Below, one piece after another: positions 25,544-37,894 of a stretch of DNA of 64,000 bases; position 1 is the first letter of the stretch, and every line of letters begins with the position of its first letter. Under the pieces are notes generated by a model, which was not told the DNA's origin, searched no databases, and worked only from the letters and a program-made list of their open reading frames with translations. The translations under genes were made by a program, and so were the position numbers. The DNA is from Xylaria sp. FL1777 (taxonomy: Eukaryota; Ascomycota; Sordariomycetes; Xylariales; Xylariaceae), in contig MU400509.1 of NCBI GenBank assembly GCA_022578965.1, positions 62,001-126,000 of the forward strand, written 5' to 3'.

Positions 25544-26397
25544 CTTCTCTACGCCGTGGACACTTTATGAGGCTCAACTTTGGCGAGTTTGTAGCATTGG
25601 TTCTATCGGAAGTTATGATGCCGCGCTTGGGGCTGAAGCGGTATGCTGTGGTATGCTGTGGTATAATGATTGGTAGGAGGGGTAAGGCTAGAAATGAAGT
25701 TAGCAAGGCTGAGTGTCCTTGCCCATCCCCTGAAGTTACACGTACCACATACGACTGCGAATGGGATGGTGCACGGCTCACGTATCAGGCGCTAAGCACT
25801 TCCGTGTCTGGGTGCCTAATGCACCGCCCCCTGTAGGCTAAGCTTTTTAAGCTTAAGCCCACCCGATAAATCCGACGACAAGCCGGGGTATGATGTCACT
25901 ATAGTATAATTTAGTAGAGGAACTAAACCGCATTACATCACGCGACTCATCTCCTTTTCTAGGCACTACGACCGATGCTTCACTTGAAGGTGGATATCAT
26001 TCGCTCCAACATGTAATTAGTAACATTGCGCACCCAGAAGAGGCATCGCGCGGCTCCTTGATTCGGTACCTTTACGCTGCAATTGTGGCTTTGAACGATG
26101 ACGCTAGCAAAATTGTCAGCGCAACACGTCGGCCTCTCGGGGTGTGAAGTCATCAAGACCCTCCCGACTTCACCAAATCGACGGGTTCAGGGACTACGAA
26201 ACATCCCGCTTTTTTTCTTTCTTATTTCCGCTGTTTTTGTATACTATTCCGGCGCCATAACATAATGCCTACATCTCTTAATTCCAACCTACATCTGAAA
26301 CTTGGATTTTGCCCGTTTTCTTGCCAATTATCACTTCCTGCGCGCACTCACTCGTTGATACCATAGAATCGGAGGATCGGGTTTATTGGGCACCACG
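25544..26397. other. Divergent promoter region between KIN28 and SFK1
   Basis: 854 nt with no supported gene. It contains a near-palindromic AAGCTTTTTAAGCTTAAGC segment at about 25840. Confidence 0.5.
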
Positions 26398-27433
26398 ATG
26401 CAGTTTGTCTCATACTGGGTAAGTCAAAGAGCCCAACGACACAATGAAAATTGACCCAACCCACTAACGGACGAATCGAAGATATTACCAGTAATTTCGG
26501 GTCTCGTCTGGCTCGGCACGCTTCTAGGTCTCTTCCTGCACTGGGTCGTAGACACACACGAGAGATTATATCCGTCAGAGCAGGGAAATCAGACGATCGC
26601 ATATATCTCCGACGTTGGCGCGTCTGAGCTCAAACCGCTGTTCGTGGCCGGAAGCATTATCACCACCATCTTTCTCGATGCTGCCTTCATCGCCGACCGA
26701 TTGCTCCGACACAAGGGCCGTCTGGTCCCGAACACGTCGCTCGCCGAGAAGATCCTGAGCGGACTGTCCATATTCTTCGCCTTCGTCGGCACGATCGGAC
26801 TGACCTTCCTATCGGGCTTCGATACCGCCCGCTATCCGCGTCTCCACGATATCTTCCTGGTGCTATTCATCTTGGGATATCTGGTCTCCGCCATTTTCCT
26901 GTGCATTGAATTCCAACTTCTCGGCAAGAGTAAGCAACGCAACGCGCTTCCCCTTCCGCCGCCGTTTAGATTCACCAGACTGACCTGTCTTTCCAACAGA
27001 ATACCGCCAACACCGGGTCTTGCGACTCTCGTTCTGGGTGAAGTTGATATTCGTCATCGTCGAGCTTGGCCTGGCCATTGGATTCGGGGTATTGTCAAAG
27101 CAGCACAATTACAACCGCGCCGCTATTCTGGAATGGATCATTGCCCTCATTTTCACCTTTTATGTCTTATCTTTCGCGATTGATCTGTGGCCCGCCGTTG
27201 CGACTCGGCATGGCGGCCGGTACGATCTCCGACCCATGAATACGCGCGAAATGGAAGAAGCGATTCGACGCGGCTCCTACGCAGACGCCGCAGCAATGGC
27301 ACTACCCAGGAGCACGCAGGATAGCCAAAGCACCCTTACTAATGGTGGAGCTCATCCCACGGTCATACCAGCCGCGGCAGCGGTCGCATCATCTAATCAC
27401 CACAAATCACGTAGGGCTGCCGATAACTTTTAA
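26398..27433 (+). CDS. SFK1: Sfk1/Frag1/DRAM-family multi-pass membrane protein
   Basis: Exons 26398-26418, 26482-26929 and 27000-27433 join in frame to 300 residues. The first exon codes only seven residues (MQFVSYW). About six hydrophobic segments follow, for example ILPVISGLVWLGTLLGLFL, LFVAGSIITTIFLDAAFIA, IFFAFVGTIGLTFLSGF, IFLVLFILGYLVSAIFL, LIFVIVELGLAIGFGV and WIIALIFTFYVLSFAI. This matches the Frag1/DRAM/Sfk1 fold. The soluble C-terminus is Ala/Ser-rich. In yeast, Sfk1 is a plasma-membrane protein that helps place the PI4-kinase Stt4 and affects phospholipid asymmetry. The first intron ends in an unusual GAAG acceptor; the join is supported by the continuous hydrophobic segment. Confidence 0.85.
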
Positions 27434-28049
27434 CGGAGGCGGGGTTTGTTGTAATGACATAATGAATATATTATCTAGATATTGCATTTTAAAGGAAGAG
27501 CATGGGTTTTGTAAGGAAGAGGAGCATACCGCACTCATACGGCTTCCTTTATGGCGTTGCATAAGATACCAGCTGGGTTTTAAGCTGTGAGCAGTTATAT
27601 AAATATATATACACACGTAAACTTATTTGTACAATACACAAAAAATTTCCAGCTATGTTAGCCTGACTCCCAAATATGGATTAACTATTCCGAGCCCGGA
27701 TAAATTCACATTGATATTGCAAGACGCTGATGATAGCTTTCACTTCTCATTCATGTATCCTATACCACATCTCCTTGGACAGATCAAGAAAGGCCGAAAA
27801 ATTGGTATAATTGCGACATTCTAGGAAAACTCACGGTACATGTCCACCATACCAGACCCAGAAACAAAAAGCCTCCTATCAAGTCCTAAACTCATTGCTC
27901 TTCCTAGTACCGTAACACCATCATCGCCGTCAGTTTCAAGGATAGTTGTAATTTCCAATATGAATCTTCTCACGGTGAAGTCCTCTTGATACACTGTAAA
28001 ACCCAATAATAATTTCGAAAGACTTTGGCAAGTAAAGGGACAGTACTCC
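27434..28049. other. Convergent 3' region of SFK1 and EIS1
   Basis: Holds the 3' ends of two converging genes. A minus-strand frame (28192-27821) continues past the EIS1 stop in another register; no acceptor was needed to end EIS1, so I leave it uncalled. Confidence 0.45.
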
Positions 28050-30396
28050 TTAGATGTTCTCGTGAAAGCGAGAGTCTCTGGCCGGACTCCGGCTCTGAGC
28101 TGGCGAGGAGTCCCGGATGGGTCTCGGAGGTGTAAGTATTCCCCTAGGCCGATCTTCAGCCTCTGTCTGGAAAAACTCATCCTCGCTTGCATTATTCAGG
28201 GATGGGATAACCTCAGAATCATGGTCTAGCCGTGAGCGAGGTAGACTCGGGTTCCTGCCGGCCATTGCAATCTCTCGTATACTGCCGCTACGATCATCGA
28301 GGCTTACGGAGCTTTGGTTGTGTTGATTTCCCATTAGGGAGGCACCCCCAATAAATCCTTTTTGGCCAGCTTTCCCTTGACCTTGTTCTCGCGAGAATCG
28401 TGACTTAAACCAAGTCCTGATTCTATGAGACTTCTGACCTTCTAAGTTCTCGGAACTCGTCCTCCTGTGAGCTTCTCGGGTGCTTGAAGGCGGGGTTATG
28501 ACGGGTTGGCCGCTACTGCTCATAGCTGTTGTGTTCTCTTGAGATTCTGGCTCCGCCGTAGATGCTTGGATATGCTCTGCTGACTTAGTCTTCTCAACCC
28601 GGGCTAGCCTTTTTTGCTCAGCTTTAGCAGCTTTTTCCTCTTCTCTCTTGGCCTTGGCTTCTTGCCTCTCTTCTGTCTTTCGTTCCTTTTGTTCTAGCTT
28701 TTCTTGTTCTATTGTCAAATTAGCTTCACATGTCTCCAAAAGGTACTAACTGACGTACGCTTAAGCTTTTTTTGGGCATCCTGAGCCTCTCTCTGTCGAG
28801 CTTTTTCAAGTTCTTGCTCTTCCTTCCTCCTTTCCATTTCTAGCCGTAGCTCCGTCTGTCGCGCATGTTCTAGCTCTGCTTTCGCATTGATCTCATCCAA
28901 AATAGGCTGGATTCTACGGGCGGCAATGGCGTTGATATCTTCCTGGTCCATATGTATTCCGGCGCCAAGATCAACCTTCCCTTGATGCCTGCTGTCATGC
29001 TGGAGAGCTCGAGACTGTGCTACGGCACGAGATTTAAGTTCCCACTGAGTTAGCGTAGGAGGAGGGACCATCCCTGTCTCATTGGCTATCTTTGCATCCA
29101 TGTTCTTTAGTCGTTCATGTACGTTCCGCTGGGCTGCGGCAAGAAGCAGGTCCTGATCTTGCTGCCTTTTTGTTTCATCGATCTCCGAGAGCTTGTTGGA
29201 AAAGAGATTCATTTGCTTTCTGATTTGTTCCGACCTCCTCTGGTCTTCTAGAACGGCTCCGTCGCTGGATGATCTTTTTCGAAGCTTTCCTTTAACAGAA
29301 AAACGCCTAGAAAATGGCTTCGTCCCGTAATAGTCTTGAAGGTCGCTTTCTTGTGCGTGCTTTGGCTGTAACTTGGCAAGACGAGCCTGGGCCTGTTTGT
29401 AGGCTGCGTCTTGTAGAGTAGTAAGTTGTGCTGGTTGCTGGTCATCACTAATACTACTCGATACCTCCAAGTTGCCTCGTGATGGTGCTATGTCACCATG
29501 AGCTTTCTGAGCCTCTATCATCTTTTGCTGCTGGTTGTACATCTTCTTGGCCATGGCAACAGCAGATGCATGGAGTACATCACTTCGTTTCTGTTCGTCA
29601 ACTTCAGGCCCGACGGGCGGCCGTGACGTGAACATCAACTTATTCATTGTTGTATACGGGACGGCACCTGCTTCTTCGAGAGGAATAGGAGATAGCAGAG
29701 GACGGTGAGCTCGAGTTGCGGCACTGAGAGCGTTAGCTGCAGCATTGGCCTCATCGGGGTATGATTCCCGGGGGTTCGGCGCAGACTCTGCTCGTTGGCG
29801 TCGGGCCACGGCACCTTTAGCAGCAACCAAAGACTTGTGACGTTCTAGTACCGCTGGGTTGGTGCTGGGGTTAGTGCGATTCAATCTGAAGGCTAGAGTT
29901 GCAGCGGAAACACCATCGTCTGCCGGTGAGGATTTCACGGTGCCATGGCTCGTCGCGGACTGCGCAGCTAGGAGAGCGGTCTTGGCACCGTCGCTACTAG
30001 CTAGGGGTTCCCGGGCGGGCGCAGATTTGTAGTCTTCGGCCATGCTGGCGGCTGTCCAGGCGGAGGTCGAGACACCGGGTCTCCAAGGCTCAGGTGACTT
30101 TTTGTTCGCCCAACCCAGCGATGCAGCTGCGCTGGCAGCGGAGCCCTTGGCATCAAGGCCAATGGAAGGGAAGCTCGGAAGATCTTGTGGTTTCGCGTAG
30201 ACAAGGCGTCCCGAGTGGGCTAGAACACGACACACTGCAATCAGCGACCATGACAGATGACAGAAATCGAAAACTGAGGAGCCGGAAGAAGCTGTGTCAC
30301 CAGCGGCGAAGGCTCACCTATTGGCCGACCGTGAGTGTCGTCATGGTACAGTTGCGGTTGATGCGCCGCGCGCACGCTATTGGCCGAAGCTTGCAT
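28050..30396 (-). CDS. EIS1: Eisosome protein 1 (Eis1) homologue
   Basis: Proposed exons are 30396-30318, 30219-28759 and 28708-28050, all in frame, giving about 732 residues. The family hallmark GRLVYAKPQDLPSFPSIGL is at the second exon start, followed by repeated Ala-rich AASAAASLGWANKK-type segments. The middle and C-terminal parts contain long Glu/Lys/Arg coiled coil (ELEKARQREAQDAQKKLK, continuing into QQEKLEQKERKTEERQE across the intron). The disordered tail ends in SPARDSRFHENI. In yeast, Eis1 is part of eisosomes, the plasma-membrane furrows organised by Pil1/Lsp1. The 5' end is less certain: an alternative acceptor at 30234 keeps frame and would add five residues, and a further upstream exon is possible. 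Confidence 0.85.
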
Positions 30397-32531
30397 CCTG
30401 TATCGTACCGATCCGCGGTGCCGTCGCAGTGATGCAGGCGACCCCTGTCCAATGCTGTCCTGTTCACCCGATGCTAGGTTCTGGACCAGACGTGTGTTGG
30501 GACGAGATCCGCAGAACTGCCAGGTCCCGAGTTTGTGGGAGCCGTGAACCAACAAAACACTTTATAATGCTGTAGTTGTGATGATGCGAACAATCACAAC
30601 GATAATAATAATCTCGTATAGGCCTCTTCATAGGGGAGTGGATGATCGGCTTTCACTGCCTCTTCGTTGTCAGCAGCTCGTATACTAACTACTACGTAAT
30701 CTGACTGGAGTCTCGTAGGCGAGAAGCGTCGTGCCGAAGGCTGGGCAGACCGGTAGCTTGTGATGCTTTCACAAACAAGGTCTGTTGGTAGGGAAGAGGA
30801 CAAAGTCAAAATGGATTGCGATATTAAGGAAGCTTAGAATACGGTTGTTGACTATTTGATTTTCGCAGCCAACAACAGAAAGCAGAGGTACTGGGTTGCT
30901 TACGTACCATCGTGTGGCTGCGGCCTAATATACATACTAATTCCATCATTGTTAGGAGGAAGACGTAGTTTCGTCTGTGGTGATGCCACCGTCACAATCA
31001 TGTCCTTAGATAGTATGTCTCTTTCCGGACTCTCGAGATAGATTGACGTCATTGCTTACAACTAGTACCTATGCAGACATGGCATTGTACTTACACGCCC
31101 CGCATTACGCTCTTCTCTTGGAAGTACCTACCTAGGTATGTAAGTACTGTGCAGTGGTGCCTACTGACAGTCTAGGGGGAGATAAGTATCTACTACAGTA
31201 AGAGTGCTACATGTACGCAGTTAGTGTTGATTTTAGTTAACATATTTAGTCACTGTCATTGAATACTAGGTAGGTATATTCACGAGATCAAGATACCTTG
31301 GTGTCCTTGTATACCTTAGGTAGGTATCTACTGTATCGTAGCACTATTATGTTACATGTAACCGAGCGCAACACTAGGAGGTAACCTACACCAGCTAAAT
31401 TTCCATTTGATCTACCAATAGCCTAATGCCGTGATATGCTCCCTCTTCTTGGGTGTTTTAATAAGCCGACGATCTTTCTACTAATAGCTGACCCGATATA
31501 CACATACCCCAGATGATCTCCGCACTAGGGACGATAGACGAAATATCGTATCGCGACGATTTTAGGTGAGTAGTAGACTTGCCGGTGACTGCATCAAATG
31601 GTCACTACAGTGCAGCCTAGCCGTATTCACCTTATAGACAACGGATCAAGGAAAAGAGGGTTCACTATTGGCTATTACTCTAGCATACGAAAATATATAT
31701 TGTTAACATCCTAGCACGAGAAGCTAAGAAGTCTCTGGATCATTTAGCTTTTTCTAAAAATATCATAGATCTTAACCTTAGGTACCCTAACCTTACCCTG
31801 TAGCTATACCCGTGCTCCACGGTACATGGGGTGCACGGTGTAACGTTGGGGCCTGGCTTGGGAGCACAAATATATAGGCTATCATTACATAAATAGCTTG
31901 GGCTTGGTGATAAAGGTAAGGATAACAGGAAGAGGCCTGTGATTACTTTGCGAATTCATGAGCTACCTAGGCAAGGTAGGTAGCAGACCAGTTCCTATCA
32001 TGCAGCTGGAGGCCGTAGCTCAACGTTCTAACTAGGTAGAGTAGACGATAACATATGTATCCATCTATATAAGTGTCAGCTTTATCGGAGGGAGTTTGAT
32101 AATAGTAGGGACATACCTAGGTTAATGGACTGTCATTGTGCAATCTATGAGAGATGGATTAACACTCTTGCCATCCCACCCTTGTGGGACTTAGTATACC
32201 TAGCTGTAATAGAAATTATCGTGAAAAGCTTCGGGCAGTGAGGGTAATATGAGCAATAGAAATGTGCACATGTGCACCTACTTATTTACATCTCAACTCA
32301 TGAATAAGCAATGCCAAGCCTACCCAGGTACTCAGTAAGTCCACGCCAGTTAAAATTTCCTCCCAATCATGTGAATCTCTCTCTATACATACATCGTTTC
32401 ATCACAATGTACTGCGAATATTCATAACCGGAAATGACCTCATCTTATATATAGACCTGAGTACTAGAATAGCGCTACTTTCTTCACTCTTCAAGAGACC
32501 GCTGCTCCGCCATAGTGTCCCACCGCCCGCT
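30397..32531. other. Divergent intergenic region upstream of EIS1 and the phosphatase gene
   Basis: 2.1 kb without a supported gene. It has many TACCTACCTAGGTA-type words (31125-31145, 31265-31330, 31970-31985). The right end contains a TATATATA element for the phosphatase gene. Confidence 0.5.
32446..32453 (+). promoter_or_regulatory. TATA-like element of the phosphatase gene
   Basis: TATATATA lies 78 nt before the ATG of the tyrosine phosphatase, a plausible TATA-box distance. There is no other support. Confidence 0.35.
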
Positions 32532-34099
32532 ATGTCTATCGAGTTTGAGAATATTCTCAATTTCCGCGATGTCGGAAAGACCGTGAATGACTATCTCGGG
32601 AAGAAGTAAATATGCCCCCCTCCCCATTACGATGCATGAAACAACCAAGTTTTCCTTGAAGTCATATTAATCAAGACATAGAGTCGTTCGTGAAGGCGTG
32701 TTATATCGCTCAGCACGCCCGGGTACGTTATCAAGTGCTACCAACACCATATCCCCGGGAGCGCTCATATCAAGCAGCCTCCGCTGGCAACACGGGGAGA
32801 AAGTGTGTGTATGTGTGTGCTTCTAACTGACAGCGTGCAGACGACGCAACGCTGGACGACCGAAGGCGGCTCACGGAAGAGCTAGGCATCAGGACAGTTG
32901 TTGACTTGCGAACCGAGTGCGTCTAAGCCGTTGAGTATTCGTCCCTGGCGAAACTACATCCGTGCCAGTAGACCTAGATCTACCTAGATCTATGCAGGCT
33001 AACCACGCAATACCCGCCAGGACCGAGCATGACAGCCAAGCCCAAAAGCGACGAGCGGACGTGAAGGTGCCAACCGCCCTACAATCCAACGCCGCGCTCG
33101 CGGAACCCGTGCAGATTCCAGGCCTGTTGTACCGCCATGTGCGAGTGACGGGGCGACGGCTCAAGCTCGCCCTGTTGCGTCAGCTCTCGTGGTGGAGTTT
33201 CATGTGCGTTTTATTGACTTTTGCCTTCAATACTTCTTCACCGACATGCATACCCACTGCCTGTCTAGATATCCGAGGGGAATATCCAAGCTGGAATACC
33301 AGACAGCTAACGTGCGCTAAACCGACGAAACAGCAAAATGATTTTCTTGTACATCTTCGGCTTCCGCAAGCAAGCAATCCGTATCATAGGGCTGGAAGTG
33401 ATGCGACCGCTTGGTCTAATAGGCCGTGAGTTAAGCAAATTTCAGTCATTTTCCTTCTTTTTCTTGCTGTGGGACTATCTTTCAAGGGCATAGAGGCACC
33501 TTTCGATGGTCCCCTCCCCCCAAAGTCAGGCTCAGAGATAAGAAACCCTCGGTATCGGGATAGACATCTCTATAGATTAAAGCCAAAAGCAGCAATAAAG
33601 TCAAAACTAACCCGGAGCGTTGCATACATGCAGTAGGTATCGTAACACTAGATGCGTCGGGGCCAGAAATAGCCGAGGTAAGTCTATTTATTTGTTTGTT
33701 TGTTTGTTTGTTGCTCACTCCCTTTAACTCGCAACACAGGCCCTACAAATCCTCACATCGACCAAGACCCCCAGCCCAACCCTGGTGCACTGCACGCAGG
33801 GAAAGGACCGCACGGGAATGGTAGTGGCGCTGGCTTTGCTCGTGTTGGGCGTGCCGATGGACGCCATCAACCACGACTATCTGCTCTCGCAGTCGAGTCT
33901 CATGCCCAAGCGCGATGACCGCGTGTCTGAGATGCTGCAGATCGGTCTCACGCCTGGCTGGGGAGATTGTCCGCCTGACTTCATGGAGCGCGTCTGCGGA
34001 CATTTCGACGTGCGGTATGGCGGTGTTGATGGGTATTTGGATTCCATAGGTTTTGGGGCCGAGGATAGGGCGCGGTTGGTTGATGTTTTAGGTGCGTGA
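32532..34099 (+). CDS. Tyrosine phosphatase, Y_phosphatase3 / DSP-like
   Basis: Seven exons join without a frame break: 32532-32605, 32682-32722, 32841-32916, 33021-33203, 33334-33425, 33634-33677 and 33740-34099, giving 289 residues. The N-terminus NFRDVG followed by REGVLYRSARP and TVVDLRTE is typical of this phosphatase family. The P-loop is HCTQGKDRTG, with catalytic Cys near residue 188 and Arg near 194 in the HCx5R pattern; the Lys in the loop is common in fungal and bacterial MptpB-like enzymes, some of which act on phosphoinositides. Substrate cannot be read from sequence. No single exon before the last is longer than 183 nt, so simple frame searches miss most of this gene. It converges with TRM140, leaving 214 nt between the stops. 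Confidence 0.9.
33691..33710 (+). repeat. TTTG microsatellite in an intron
   Basis: Five TTTG units in the last intron of the phosphatase gene, about 30 nt before the acceptor. They form part of its pyrimidine-rich tract. Confidence 0.85.
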
Positions 34100-34313
34100 T
34101 ATAGCTGGGAGAGAAGGAGCGTGTCTCTTGGATCGTGAGCTGTAGATAGAGAATACATGGTCAATACATCTAGAGTAGAAGGAGCATTAAGTTATTATAT
34201 AGAAGATCACCAAGCTAATTCTCTGCTTGGGTGTCTTAGCCTCTGTAGTACGCATGACCATACACGCAAGTTGAATACTTGTAGAGGAAGAGTGAATATT
34301 GCGGGAATGTAGT

Positions 34314-35665
34314 CTATTTCTTTCTAAAGCGACCTTGCATCCAGCAACGATACATCTTGAGTTTCTTTGCTCTATTAACGAGCATCCGTCTATCAACGCC
34401 AAGCTCTTCGACATCAAATAGCTGCGATACTACTTTCGCGGCAGATGGCTCATGTGAAAGAGGATCGGGAGCAGTTTCATCTGTCCCATTCTTGTTTCCA
34501 TTGGCGAGCGTGTCCTCCTCGGAGGTTCCGCTCCATATCCGAGCAAGCTCATCCTTCTCGAAGAAGTAGACACGTGTGCCATCGCCCCTGATGTAGAAGT
34601 TCTCTTCGAGATAACGGCCCTTCTTGAACCGAACCTGAGTTAAATCACCTCTACCGTAATCACGAAAGCACACCTCTCCGCCTGGCTTCAGCACACGATG
34701 GATGTTCCGTACCGCTTGCTTCCACTGTTGCGGTGATAGGGCGGAGAATATAAAGATCATCAAAACGACGTCTACGGTATTCTCTTCCACGCCGGGTGGT
34801 AATTCTTCACTGGCGACATCCCACACATCGGCCTGCATCAACTCGGTATTGTACTCGTCATGGGAACGCATGACTTCTACGGCCTTCTTCGAGAAGTCAC
34901 AAGCATGGACCCTCAGATTGGGATTTTTATTATTGGCCAAGATGGGGAAAGCAGTGTTACCGGCACCGGCGCCGACTTCTAGCAGAATTTTGGGGCCGGC
35001 GTCCTCGGCCGTTATTGTATGCAGTATAGGAAATTCCTGCTGTAGCCACTTGCGATTCTTGAAGAAGTTGGCAGTATTATTCTTATAGAAGAGGTTCCAA
35101 AACCTCGCGGGATCCGAGTTGAACTTGCCTATGGCCACATGCTATTAGCCAAAGTCTAGAGAAATGGGATATATCATGACTGAAAAGGAGGATTGGTGTC
35201 AAGTCAGATGGGAGCGAAAGACTAATTTCATGTAGGTTGTCATCAGATATAATCAGATGAACTATGCATAATTGGGTATCATCAGGACACCAGGGCCAAG
35301 GAAACCGTGAGGTCAGGAACGCAATACATACCCTTGTCAAAATCAGAGACTGGCGACGCTCGCTGCATGGCGAACTGCTGCTCAGAGTACTCCTTGTATG
35401 CATCGTCAGTCTCCACATGATCCCAGGCGTTGAACTCGAAAACATCGTCGTTCTGGTCCAAGTAGCGTGAGCCGAACATAAAGGGATCGGTCCGCTTCAT
35501 GTTGTACTGCGGATCATGACTGCGGTGAGGCGGTAACTGGGCAGCTTTTGCCTCAGTCCCTGGCTCCGGTATCGTCTCTTGCACAGTCAAGGCAGAGGCC
35601 TGTTTCTCCAGTTCAAGATCCGGAGAGGGCACCGCATCGACTGCAGCAGCCGTAAAATCGGTCAT
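34314..35665 (-). CDS. TRM140: tRNA N3-methylcytidine methyltransferase (Trm140/METTL2-8 family)
   Basis: Exons 35665-35332 and 35128-34314 join at phase 1 to 382 residues, with a 203-nt intron. The start is the ATG at 35665 (MTDFTAAAVDAV). The pre-core motif FMFGSRYLDQNDDVFEFNAW precedes the join. The S-adenosylmethionine site is LLEVGAGAGNTAF, followed by HACDFSKKAVEVMR, DVVLMIFIFSALSP and the CFRDYGRGDLTQVRF segment. These define the class I methyltransferase family that makes m3C32 in the anticodon loop of tRNA-Thr and tRNA-Ser. Unlike S. cerevisiae Abp140, there is no actin-binding N-terminal extension or programmed frameshift here. TRM112, another tRNA methylation factor, lies 25 kb away in the window, but this enzyme class is not known to need it. 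Confidence 0.94.
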
Positions 35666-36191
35666 TATATATAATAAGATTGTATGCAATACCGCTTCTT
35701 CTTCGCGCGGGGCATTCCTTTATGTCACCATGGGTGAGTGGTTGACATCCTCGGAGTTGTTCTTGAACAACAACTTGGAGAGTGTAGAGAAGCAGGAGAG
35801 ACAATTAAATTCCATAGGCGGTTTAAAAAGAATCAAAATAAACGAATTACCTAACTTTGGCGTTGTGGCTGGTACGCTAATCGGCTGCTAATCGGCTACT
35901 AATCTAGGTACAGCTTGTGGCGTGCGATAAGGTGTTCATGCACTGAAGATCTTATCGAACGTCACCTGTTAGTGGTCATAGTCATAGACAGACCTTTGTT
36001 GGACTTTTGACTGCACTTACACATGAAAATTAAACAGTCTTACGCCGGTTTGTACAGTATAGAGGTAGACACACAGTGACAAAAACATTCTTTTCAGATC
36101 ATTGTTTTATAATGGATTTATTATAGCCCAGAGATCAATTTCCAAACATAATACTTATAATAATATCTCTTAATCTGCCCCCCCACTCACC
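35666..36191. other. Divergent promoter region between TRM140 and COQ10
   Basis: 526 nt, A/T-rich close to the COQ10 start. It contains repeated CTAATCGGCT words near 35880-35900. No gene is seen. Confidence 0.5.
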
Positions 36192-36917
36192 ATGCCATCA
36201 ACTCGCCTCCTCCTCCCACGACCACTCCGATTGCCCTCGACTCCCATCCAGCAGCAGGCAAGACGAACTTTTCTCAGCTCCATCCTCTCCTCTTCTCCCA
36301 TACCGCCACAAACCCTCGCTGCCTCCCGCCGACTCCCATACAACCACGCCGCCCTCTACAGTCTCATAGCCGACATCGACAGCTACAGCGCCTTCCTGCC
36401 GTACTGCAGCTCCTCGCGCGTGACGTCGTGGACGGCGCACGAGGACCCGGACTTCGGCCGTCGCTGGCCGACGAGGGCCGACCTGACGGCGGGCTGGGGT
36501 GGTCTGGAGCAGACGTACACGAGCCGCGTGTTCTGTGTGCCGGGCTCGATCGTGGAGGCGTTGAGCGGCGAGGGGGCGCGCAGCGGGATCGCGCCCGATA
36601 TCCTGGCCAGGTATGGTTTGCGAGACGAGCCGAGTTCCGTGCCTCCTTCGACGGCGGGGAGAGGGAGTGGTGGTGAGGAGGGCGTGTTCAAGACTCTGGT
36701 GACGCGGTGGACTGTGACGCCCGCTGCGCCAGACGGAAGAGGAGAGGCGGCCGTTCGAAGGACTGGCGAGCGAATAGAGTGGAGCAATGTTGATCTGAAC
36801 ATTCGCTTCCAATTCGCAAACCCGCTCTATGGAGCTGTTAGTTCGGCCGTCGCTGACAAGATCGCGCCGATTATGATCGAAGCCTTTGTCGAGCGTGCGA
36901 AGAAAGTTCTGGGGTAG
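36192..36917 (+). CDS. COQ10: Coenzyme Q-binding START-domain protein Coq10
   Basis: A single exon of 241 residues starting at the ATG 36192 in a good context (CACCATGCC). The N-terminus (MPSTRLLLPRPLRLP, then ARRTFLSS) is an Arg/Ser/Leu-rich mitochondrial presequence. The START/polyketide-cyclase fold follows: ASRRLPYNHAALYSLIADID, FLPYCSSSRV, and the C-terminal helix FANPLYGAVSSAVADKIAP. Coq10 binds ubiquinone in the mitochondrial inner membrane and is needed for efficient Q biosynthesis and respiration. A low-complexity insert rich in Gly and Ser (about residues 150-170) is longer than in yeast. High G/C at third positions creates long false frames on the opposite strand. Confidence 0.93.
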   Translation: MPSTRLLLPRPLRLPSTPIQQQARRTFLSSILSSSPIPPQTLAASRRLPYNHAALYSLIADIDSYSAFLPYCSSSRVTSWTAHEDPDFGRRWPTRADLTAGWGGLEQTYTSRVFCVPGSIVEALSGEGARSGIAPDILARYGLRDEPSSVPPSTAGRGSGGEEGVFKTLVTRWTVTPAAPDGRGEAAVRRTGERIEWSNVDLNIRFQFANPLYGAVSSAVADKIAPIMIEAFVERAKKVLG

Positions 36918-37894
36918 GATCGCAAACTGCAATTAAACAGTGGCGATAGTTTCGCACTAACAGCCACTGTTAATAAGATGGACAGGTTCCTCGGACAGCA
37001 GCGGCCCCTTTCAAGGCCTAGGAGACTGTAAGTTGCGGGAAACAAGAAGAAGGACCAAGGATTTCGCCGTTACATCTCGTCCCCATCATCCAATATCCCC
37101 AATTGCGAAGGGGAATACGGTTACATCTGTACACCTCTTAGAATGTACATCACTGTATGAATACTTAGACGGCCGGTACCATAGAAGTTTATCAAACTGA
37201 TAAAGAGTTATTTGTATAAACAATTTTTATAGATTTTCCTCGATTTTACAAAAAGCAAGTAAATGATGATCCCGATATCTCGGGGACACTCAGCCATGTG
37301 GAAAGATTTCTTCTTCTAGATCAACACCCGCAGCATAGGCCTCCTTGCCTGGTCCTTTCCTCATAGCTTGCTGGCACTCATGCCTTGTAATGGCCGTTAC
37401 TCTCATTTCCATATGCTGTTCATATATTCGTCTCTCTCGATCTCGTCCCAACAACACGCTGCAGATTGGTGGATGGAGCGAAATTCAGCGACTTGACCTA
37501 ACCCATGCTACAAAATTGCGATACGTGTTAGCTAACAGAGAGACACTAAAGACCTAGCTAGTCAATCGTCAAATCTCTTTGTTCTTCACAAGGAGAAGCC
37601 ACGCCAGCGCCAATATTCGCCAATGTCGCTATAAGTAATAATGAATCCATCTCGGGCCGGGGGTATAATGTAAAATCAGCTCAGGTAAGAAAAGCGATTT
37701 GAGAAAAGACCCATAAACTCTAGATGAAGTCAATGAATGTAAACGCTGTGAACGATGCTTTGCGATGGGGGACCTTTGGCGGACAGAACCGACCTGAACA
37801 CCTCAAAGCGTAGTCGAAGTAGTTATCTATTTTTTGGACCTTCAAACTATTAGTTAGCGTTCAGGTAGCACACTGAATTGATCATGGAATCTGC
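36918..37894. other. Convergent 3' region of COQ10 and the coiled-coil gene
   Basis: About 1 kb with no supported gene; A/T-rich around 37200-37260. Confidence 0.5.

Noticed and set aside
27821..28192. Minus-strand frame after the EIS1 stop as an additional EIS1 exon
   Set aside because: EIS1 already ends in a tail of the expected kind (RDSRFHENI), and no donor in phase before the stop was found.
36198..36932. 244-codon minus-strand frame opposite COQ10
   Set aside because: An artefact of the very G/C-rich third positions in COQ10; no family character, and COQ10 is clear on the plus strand.
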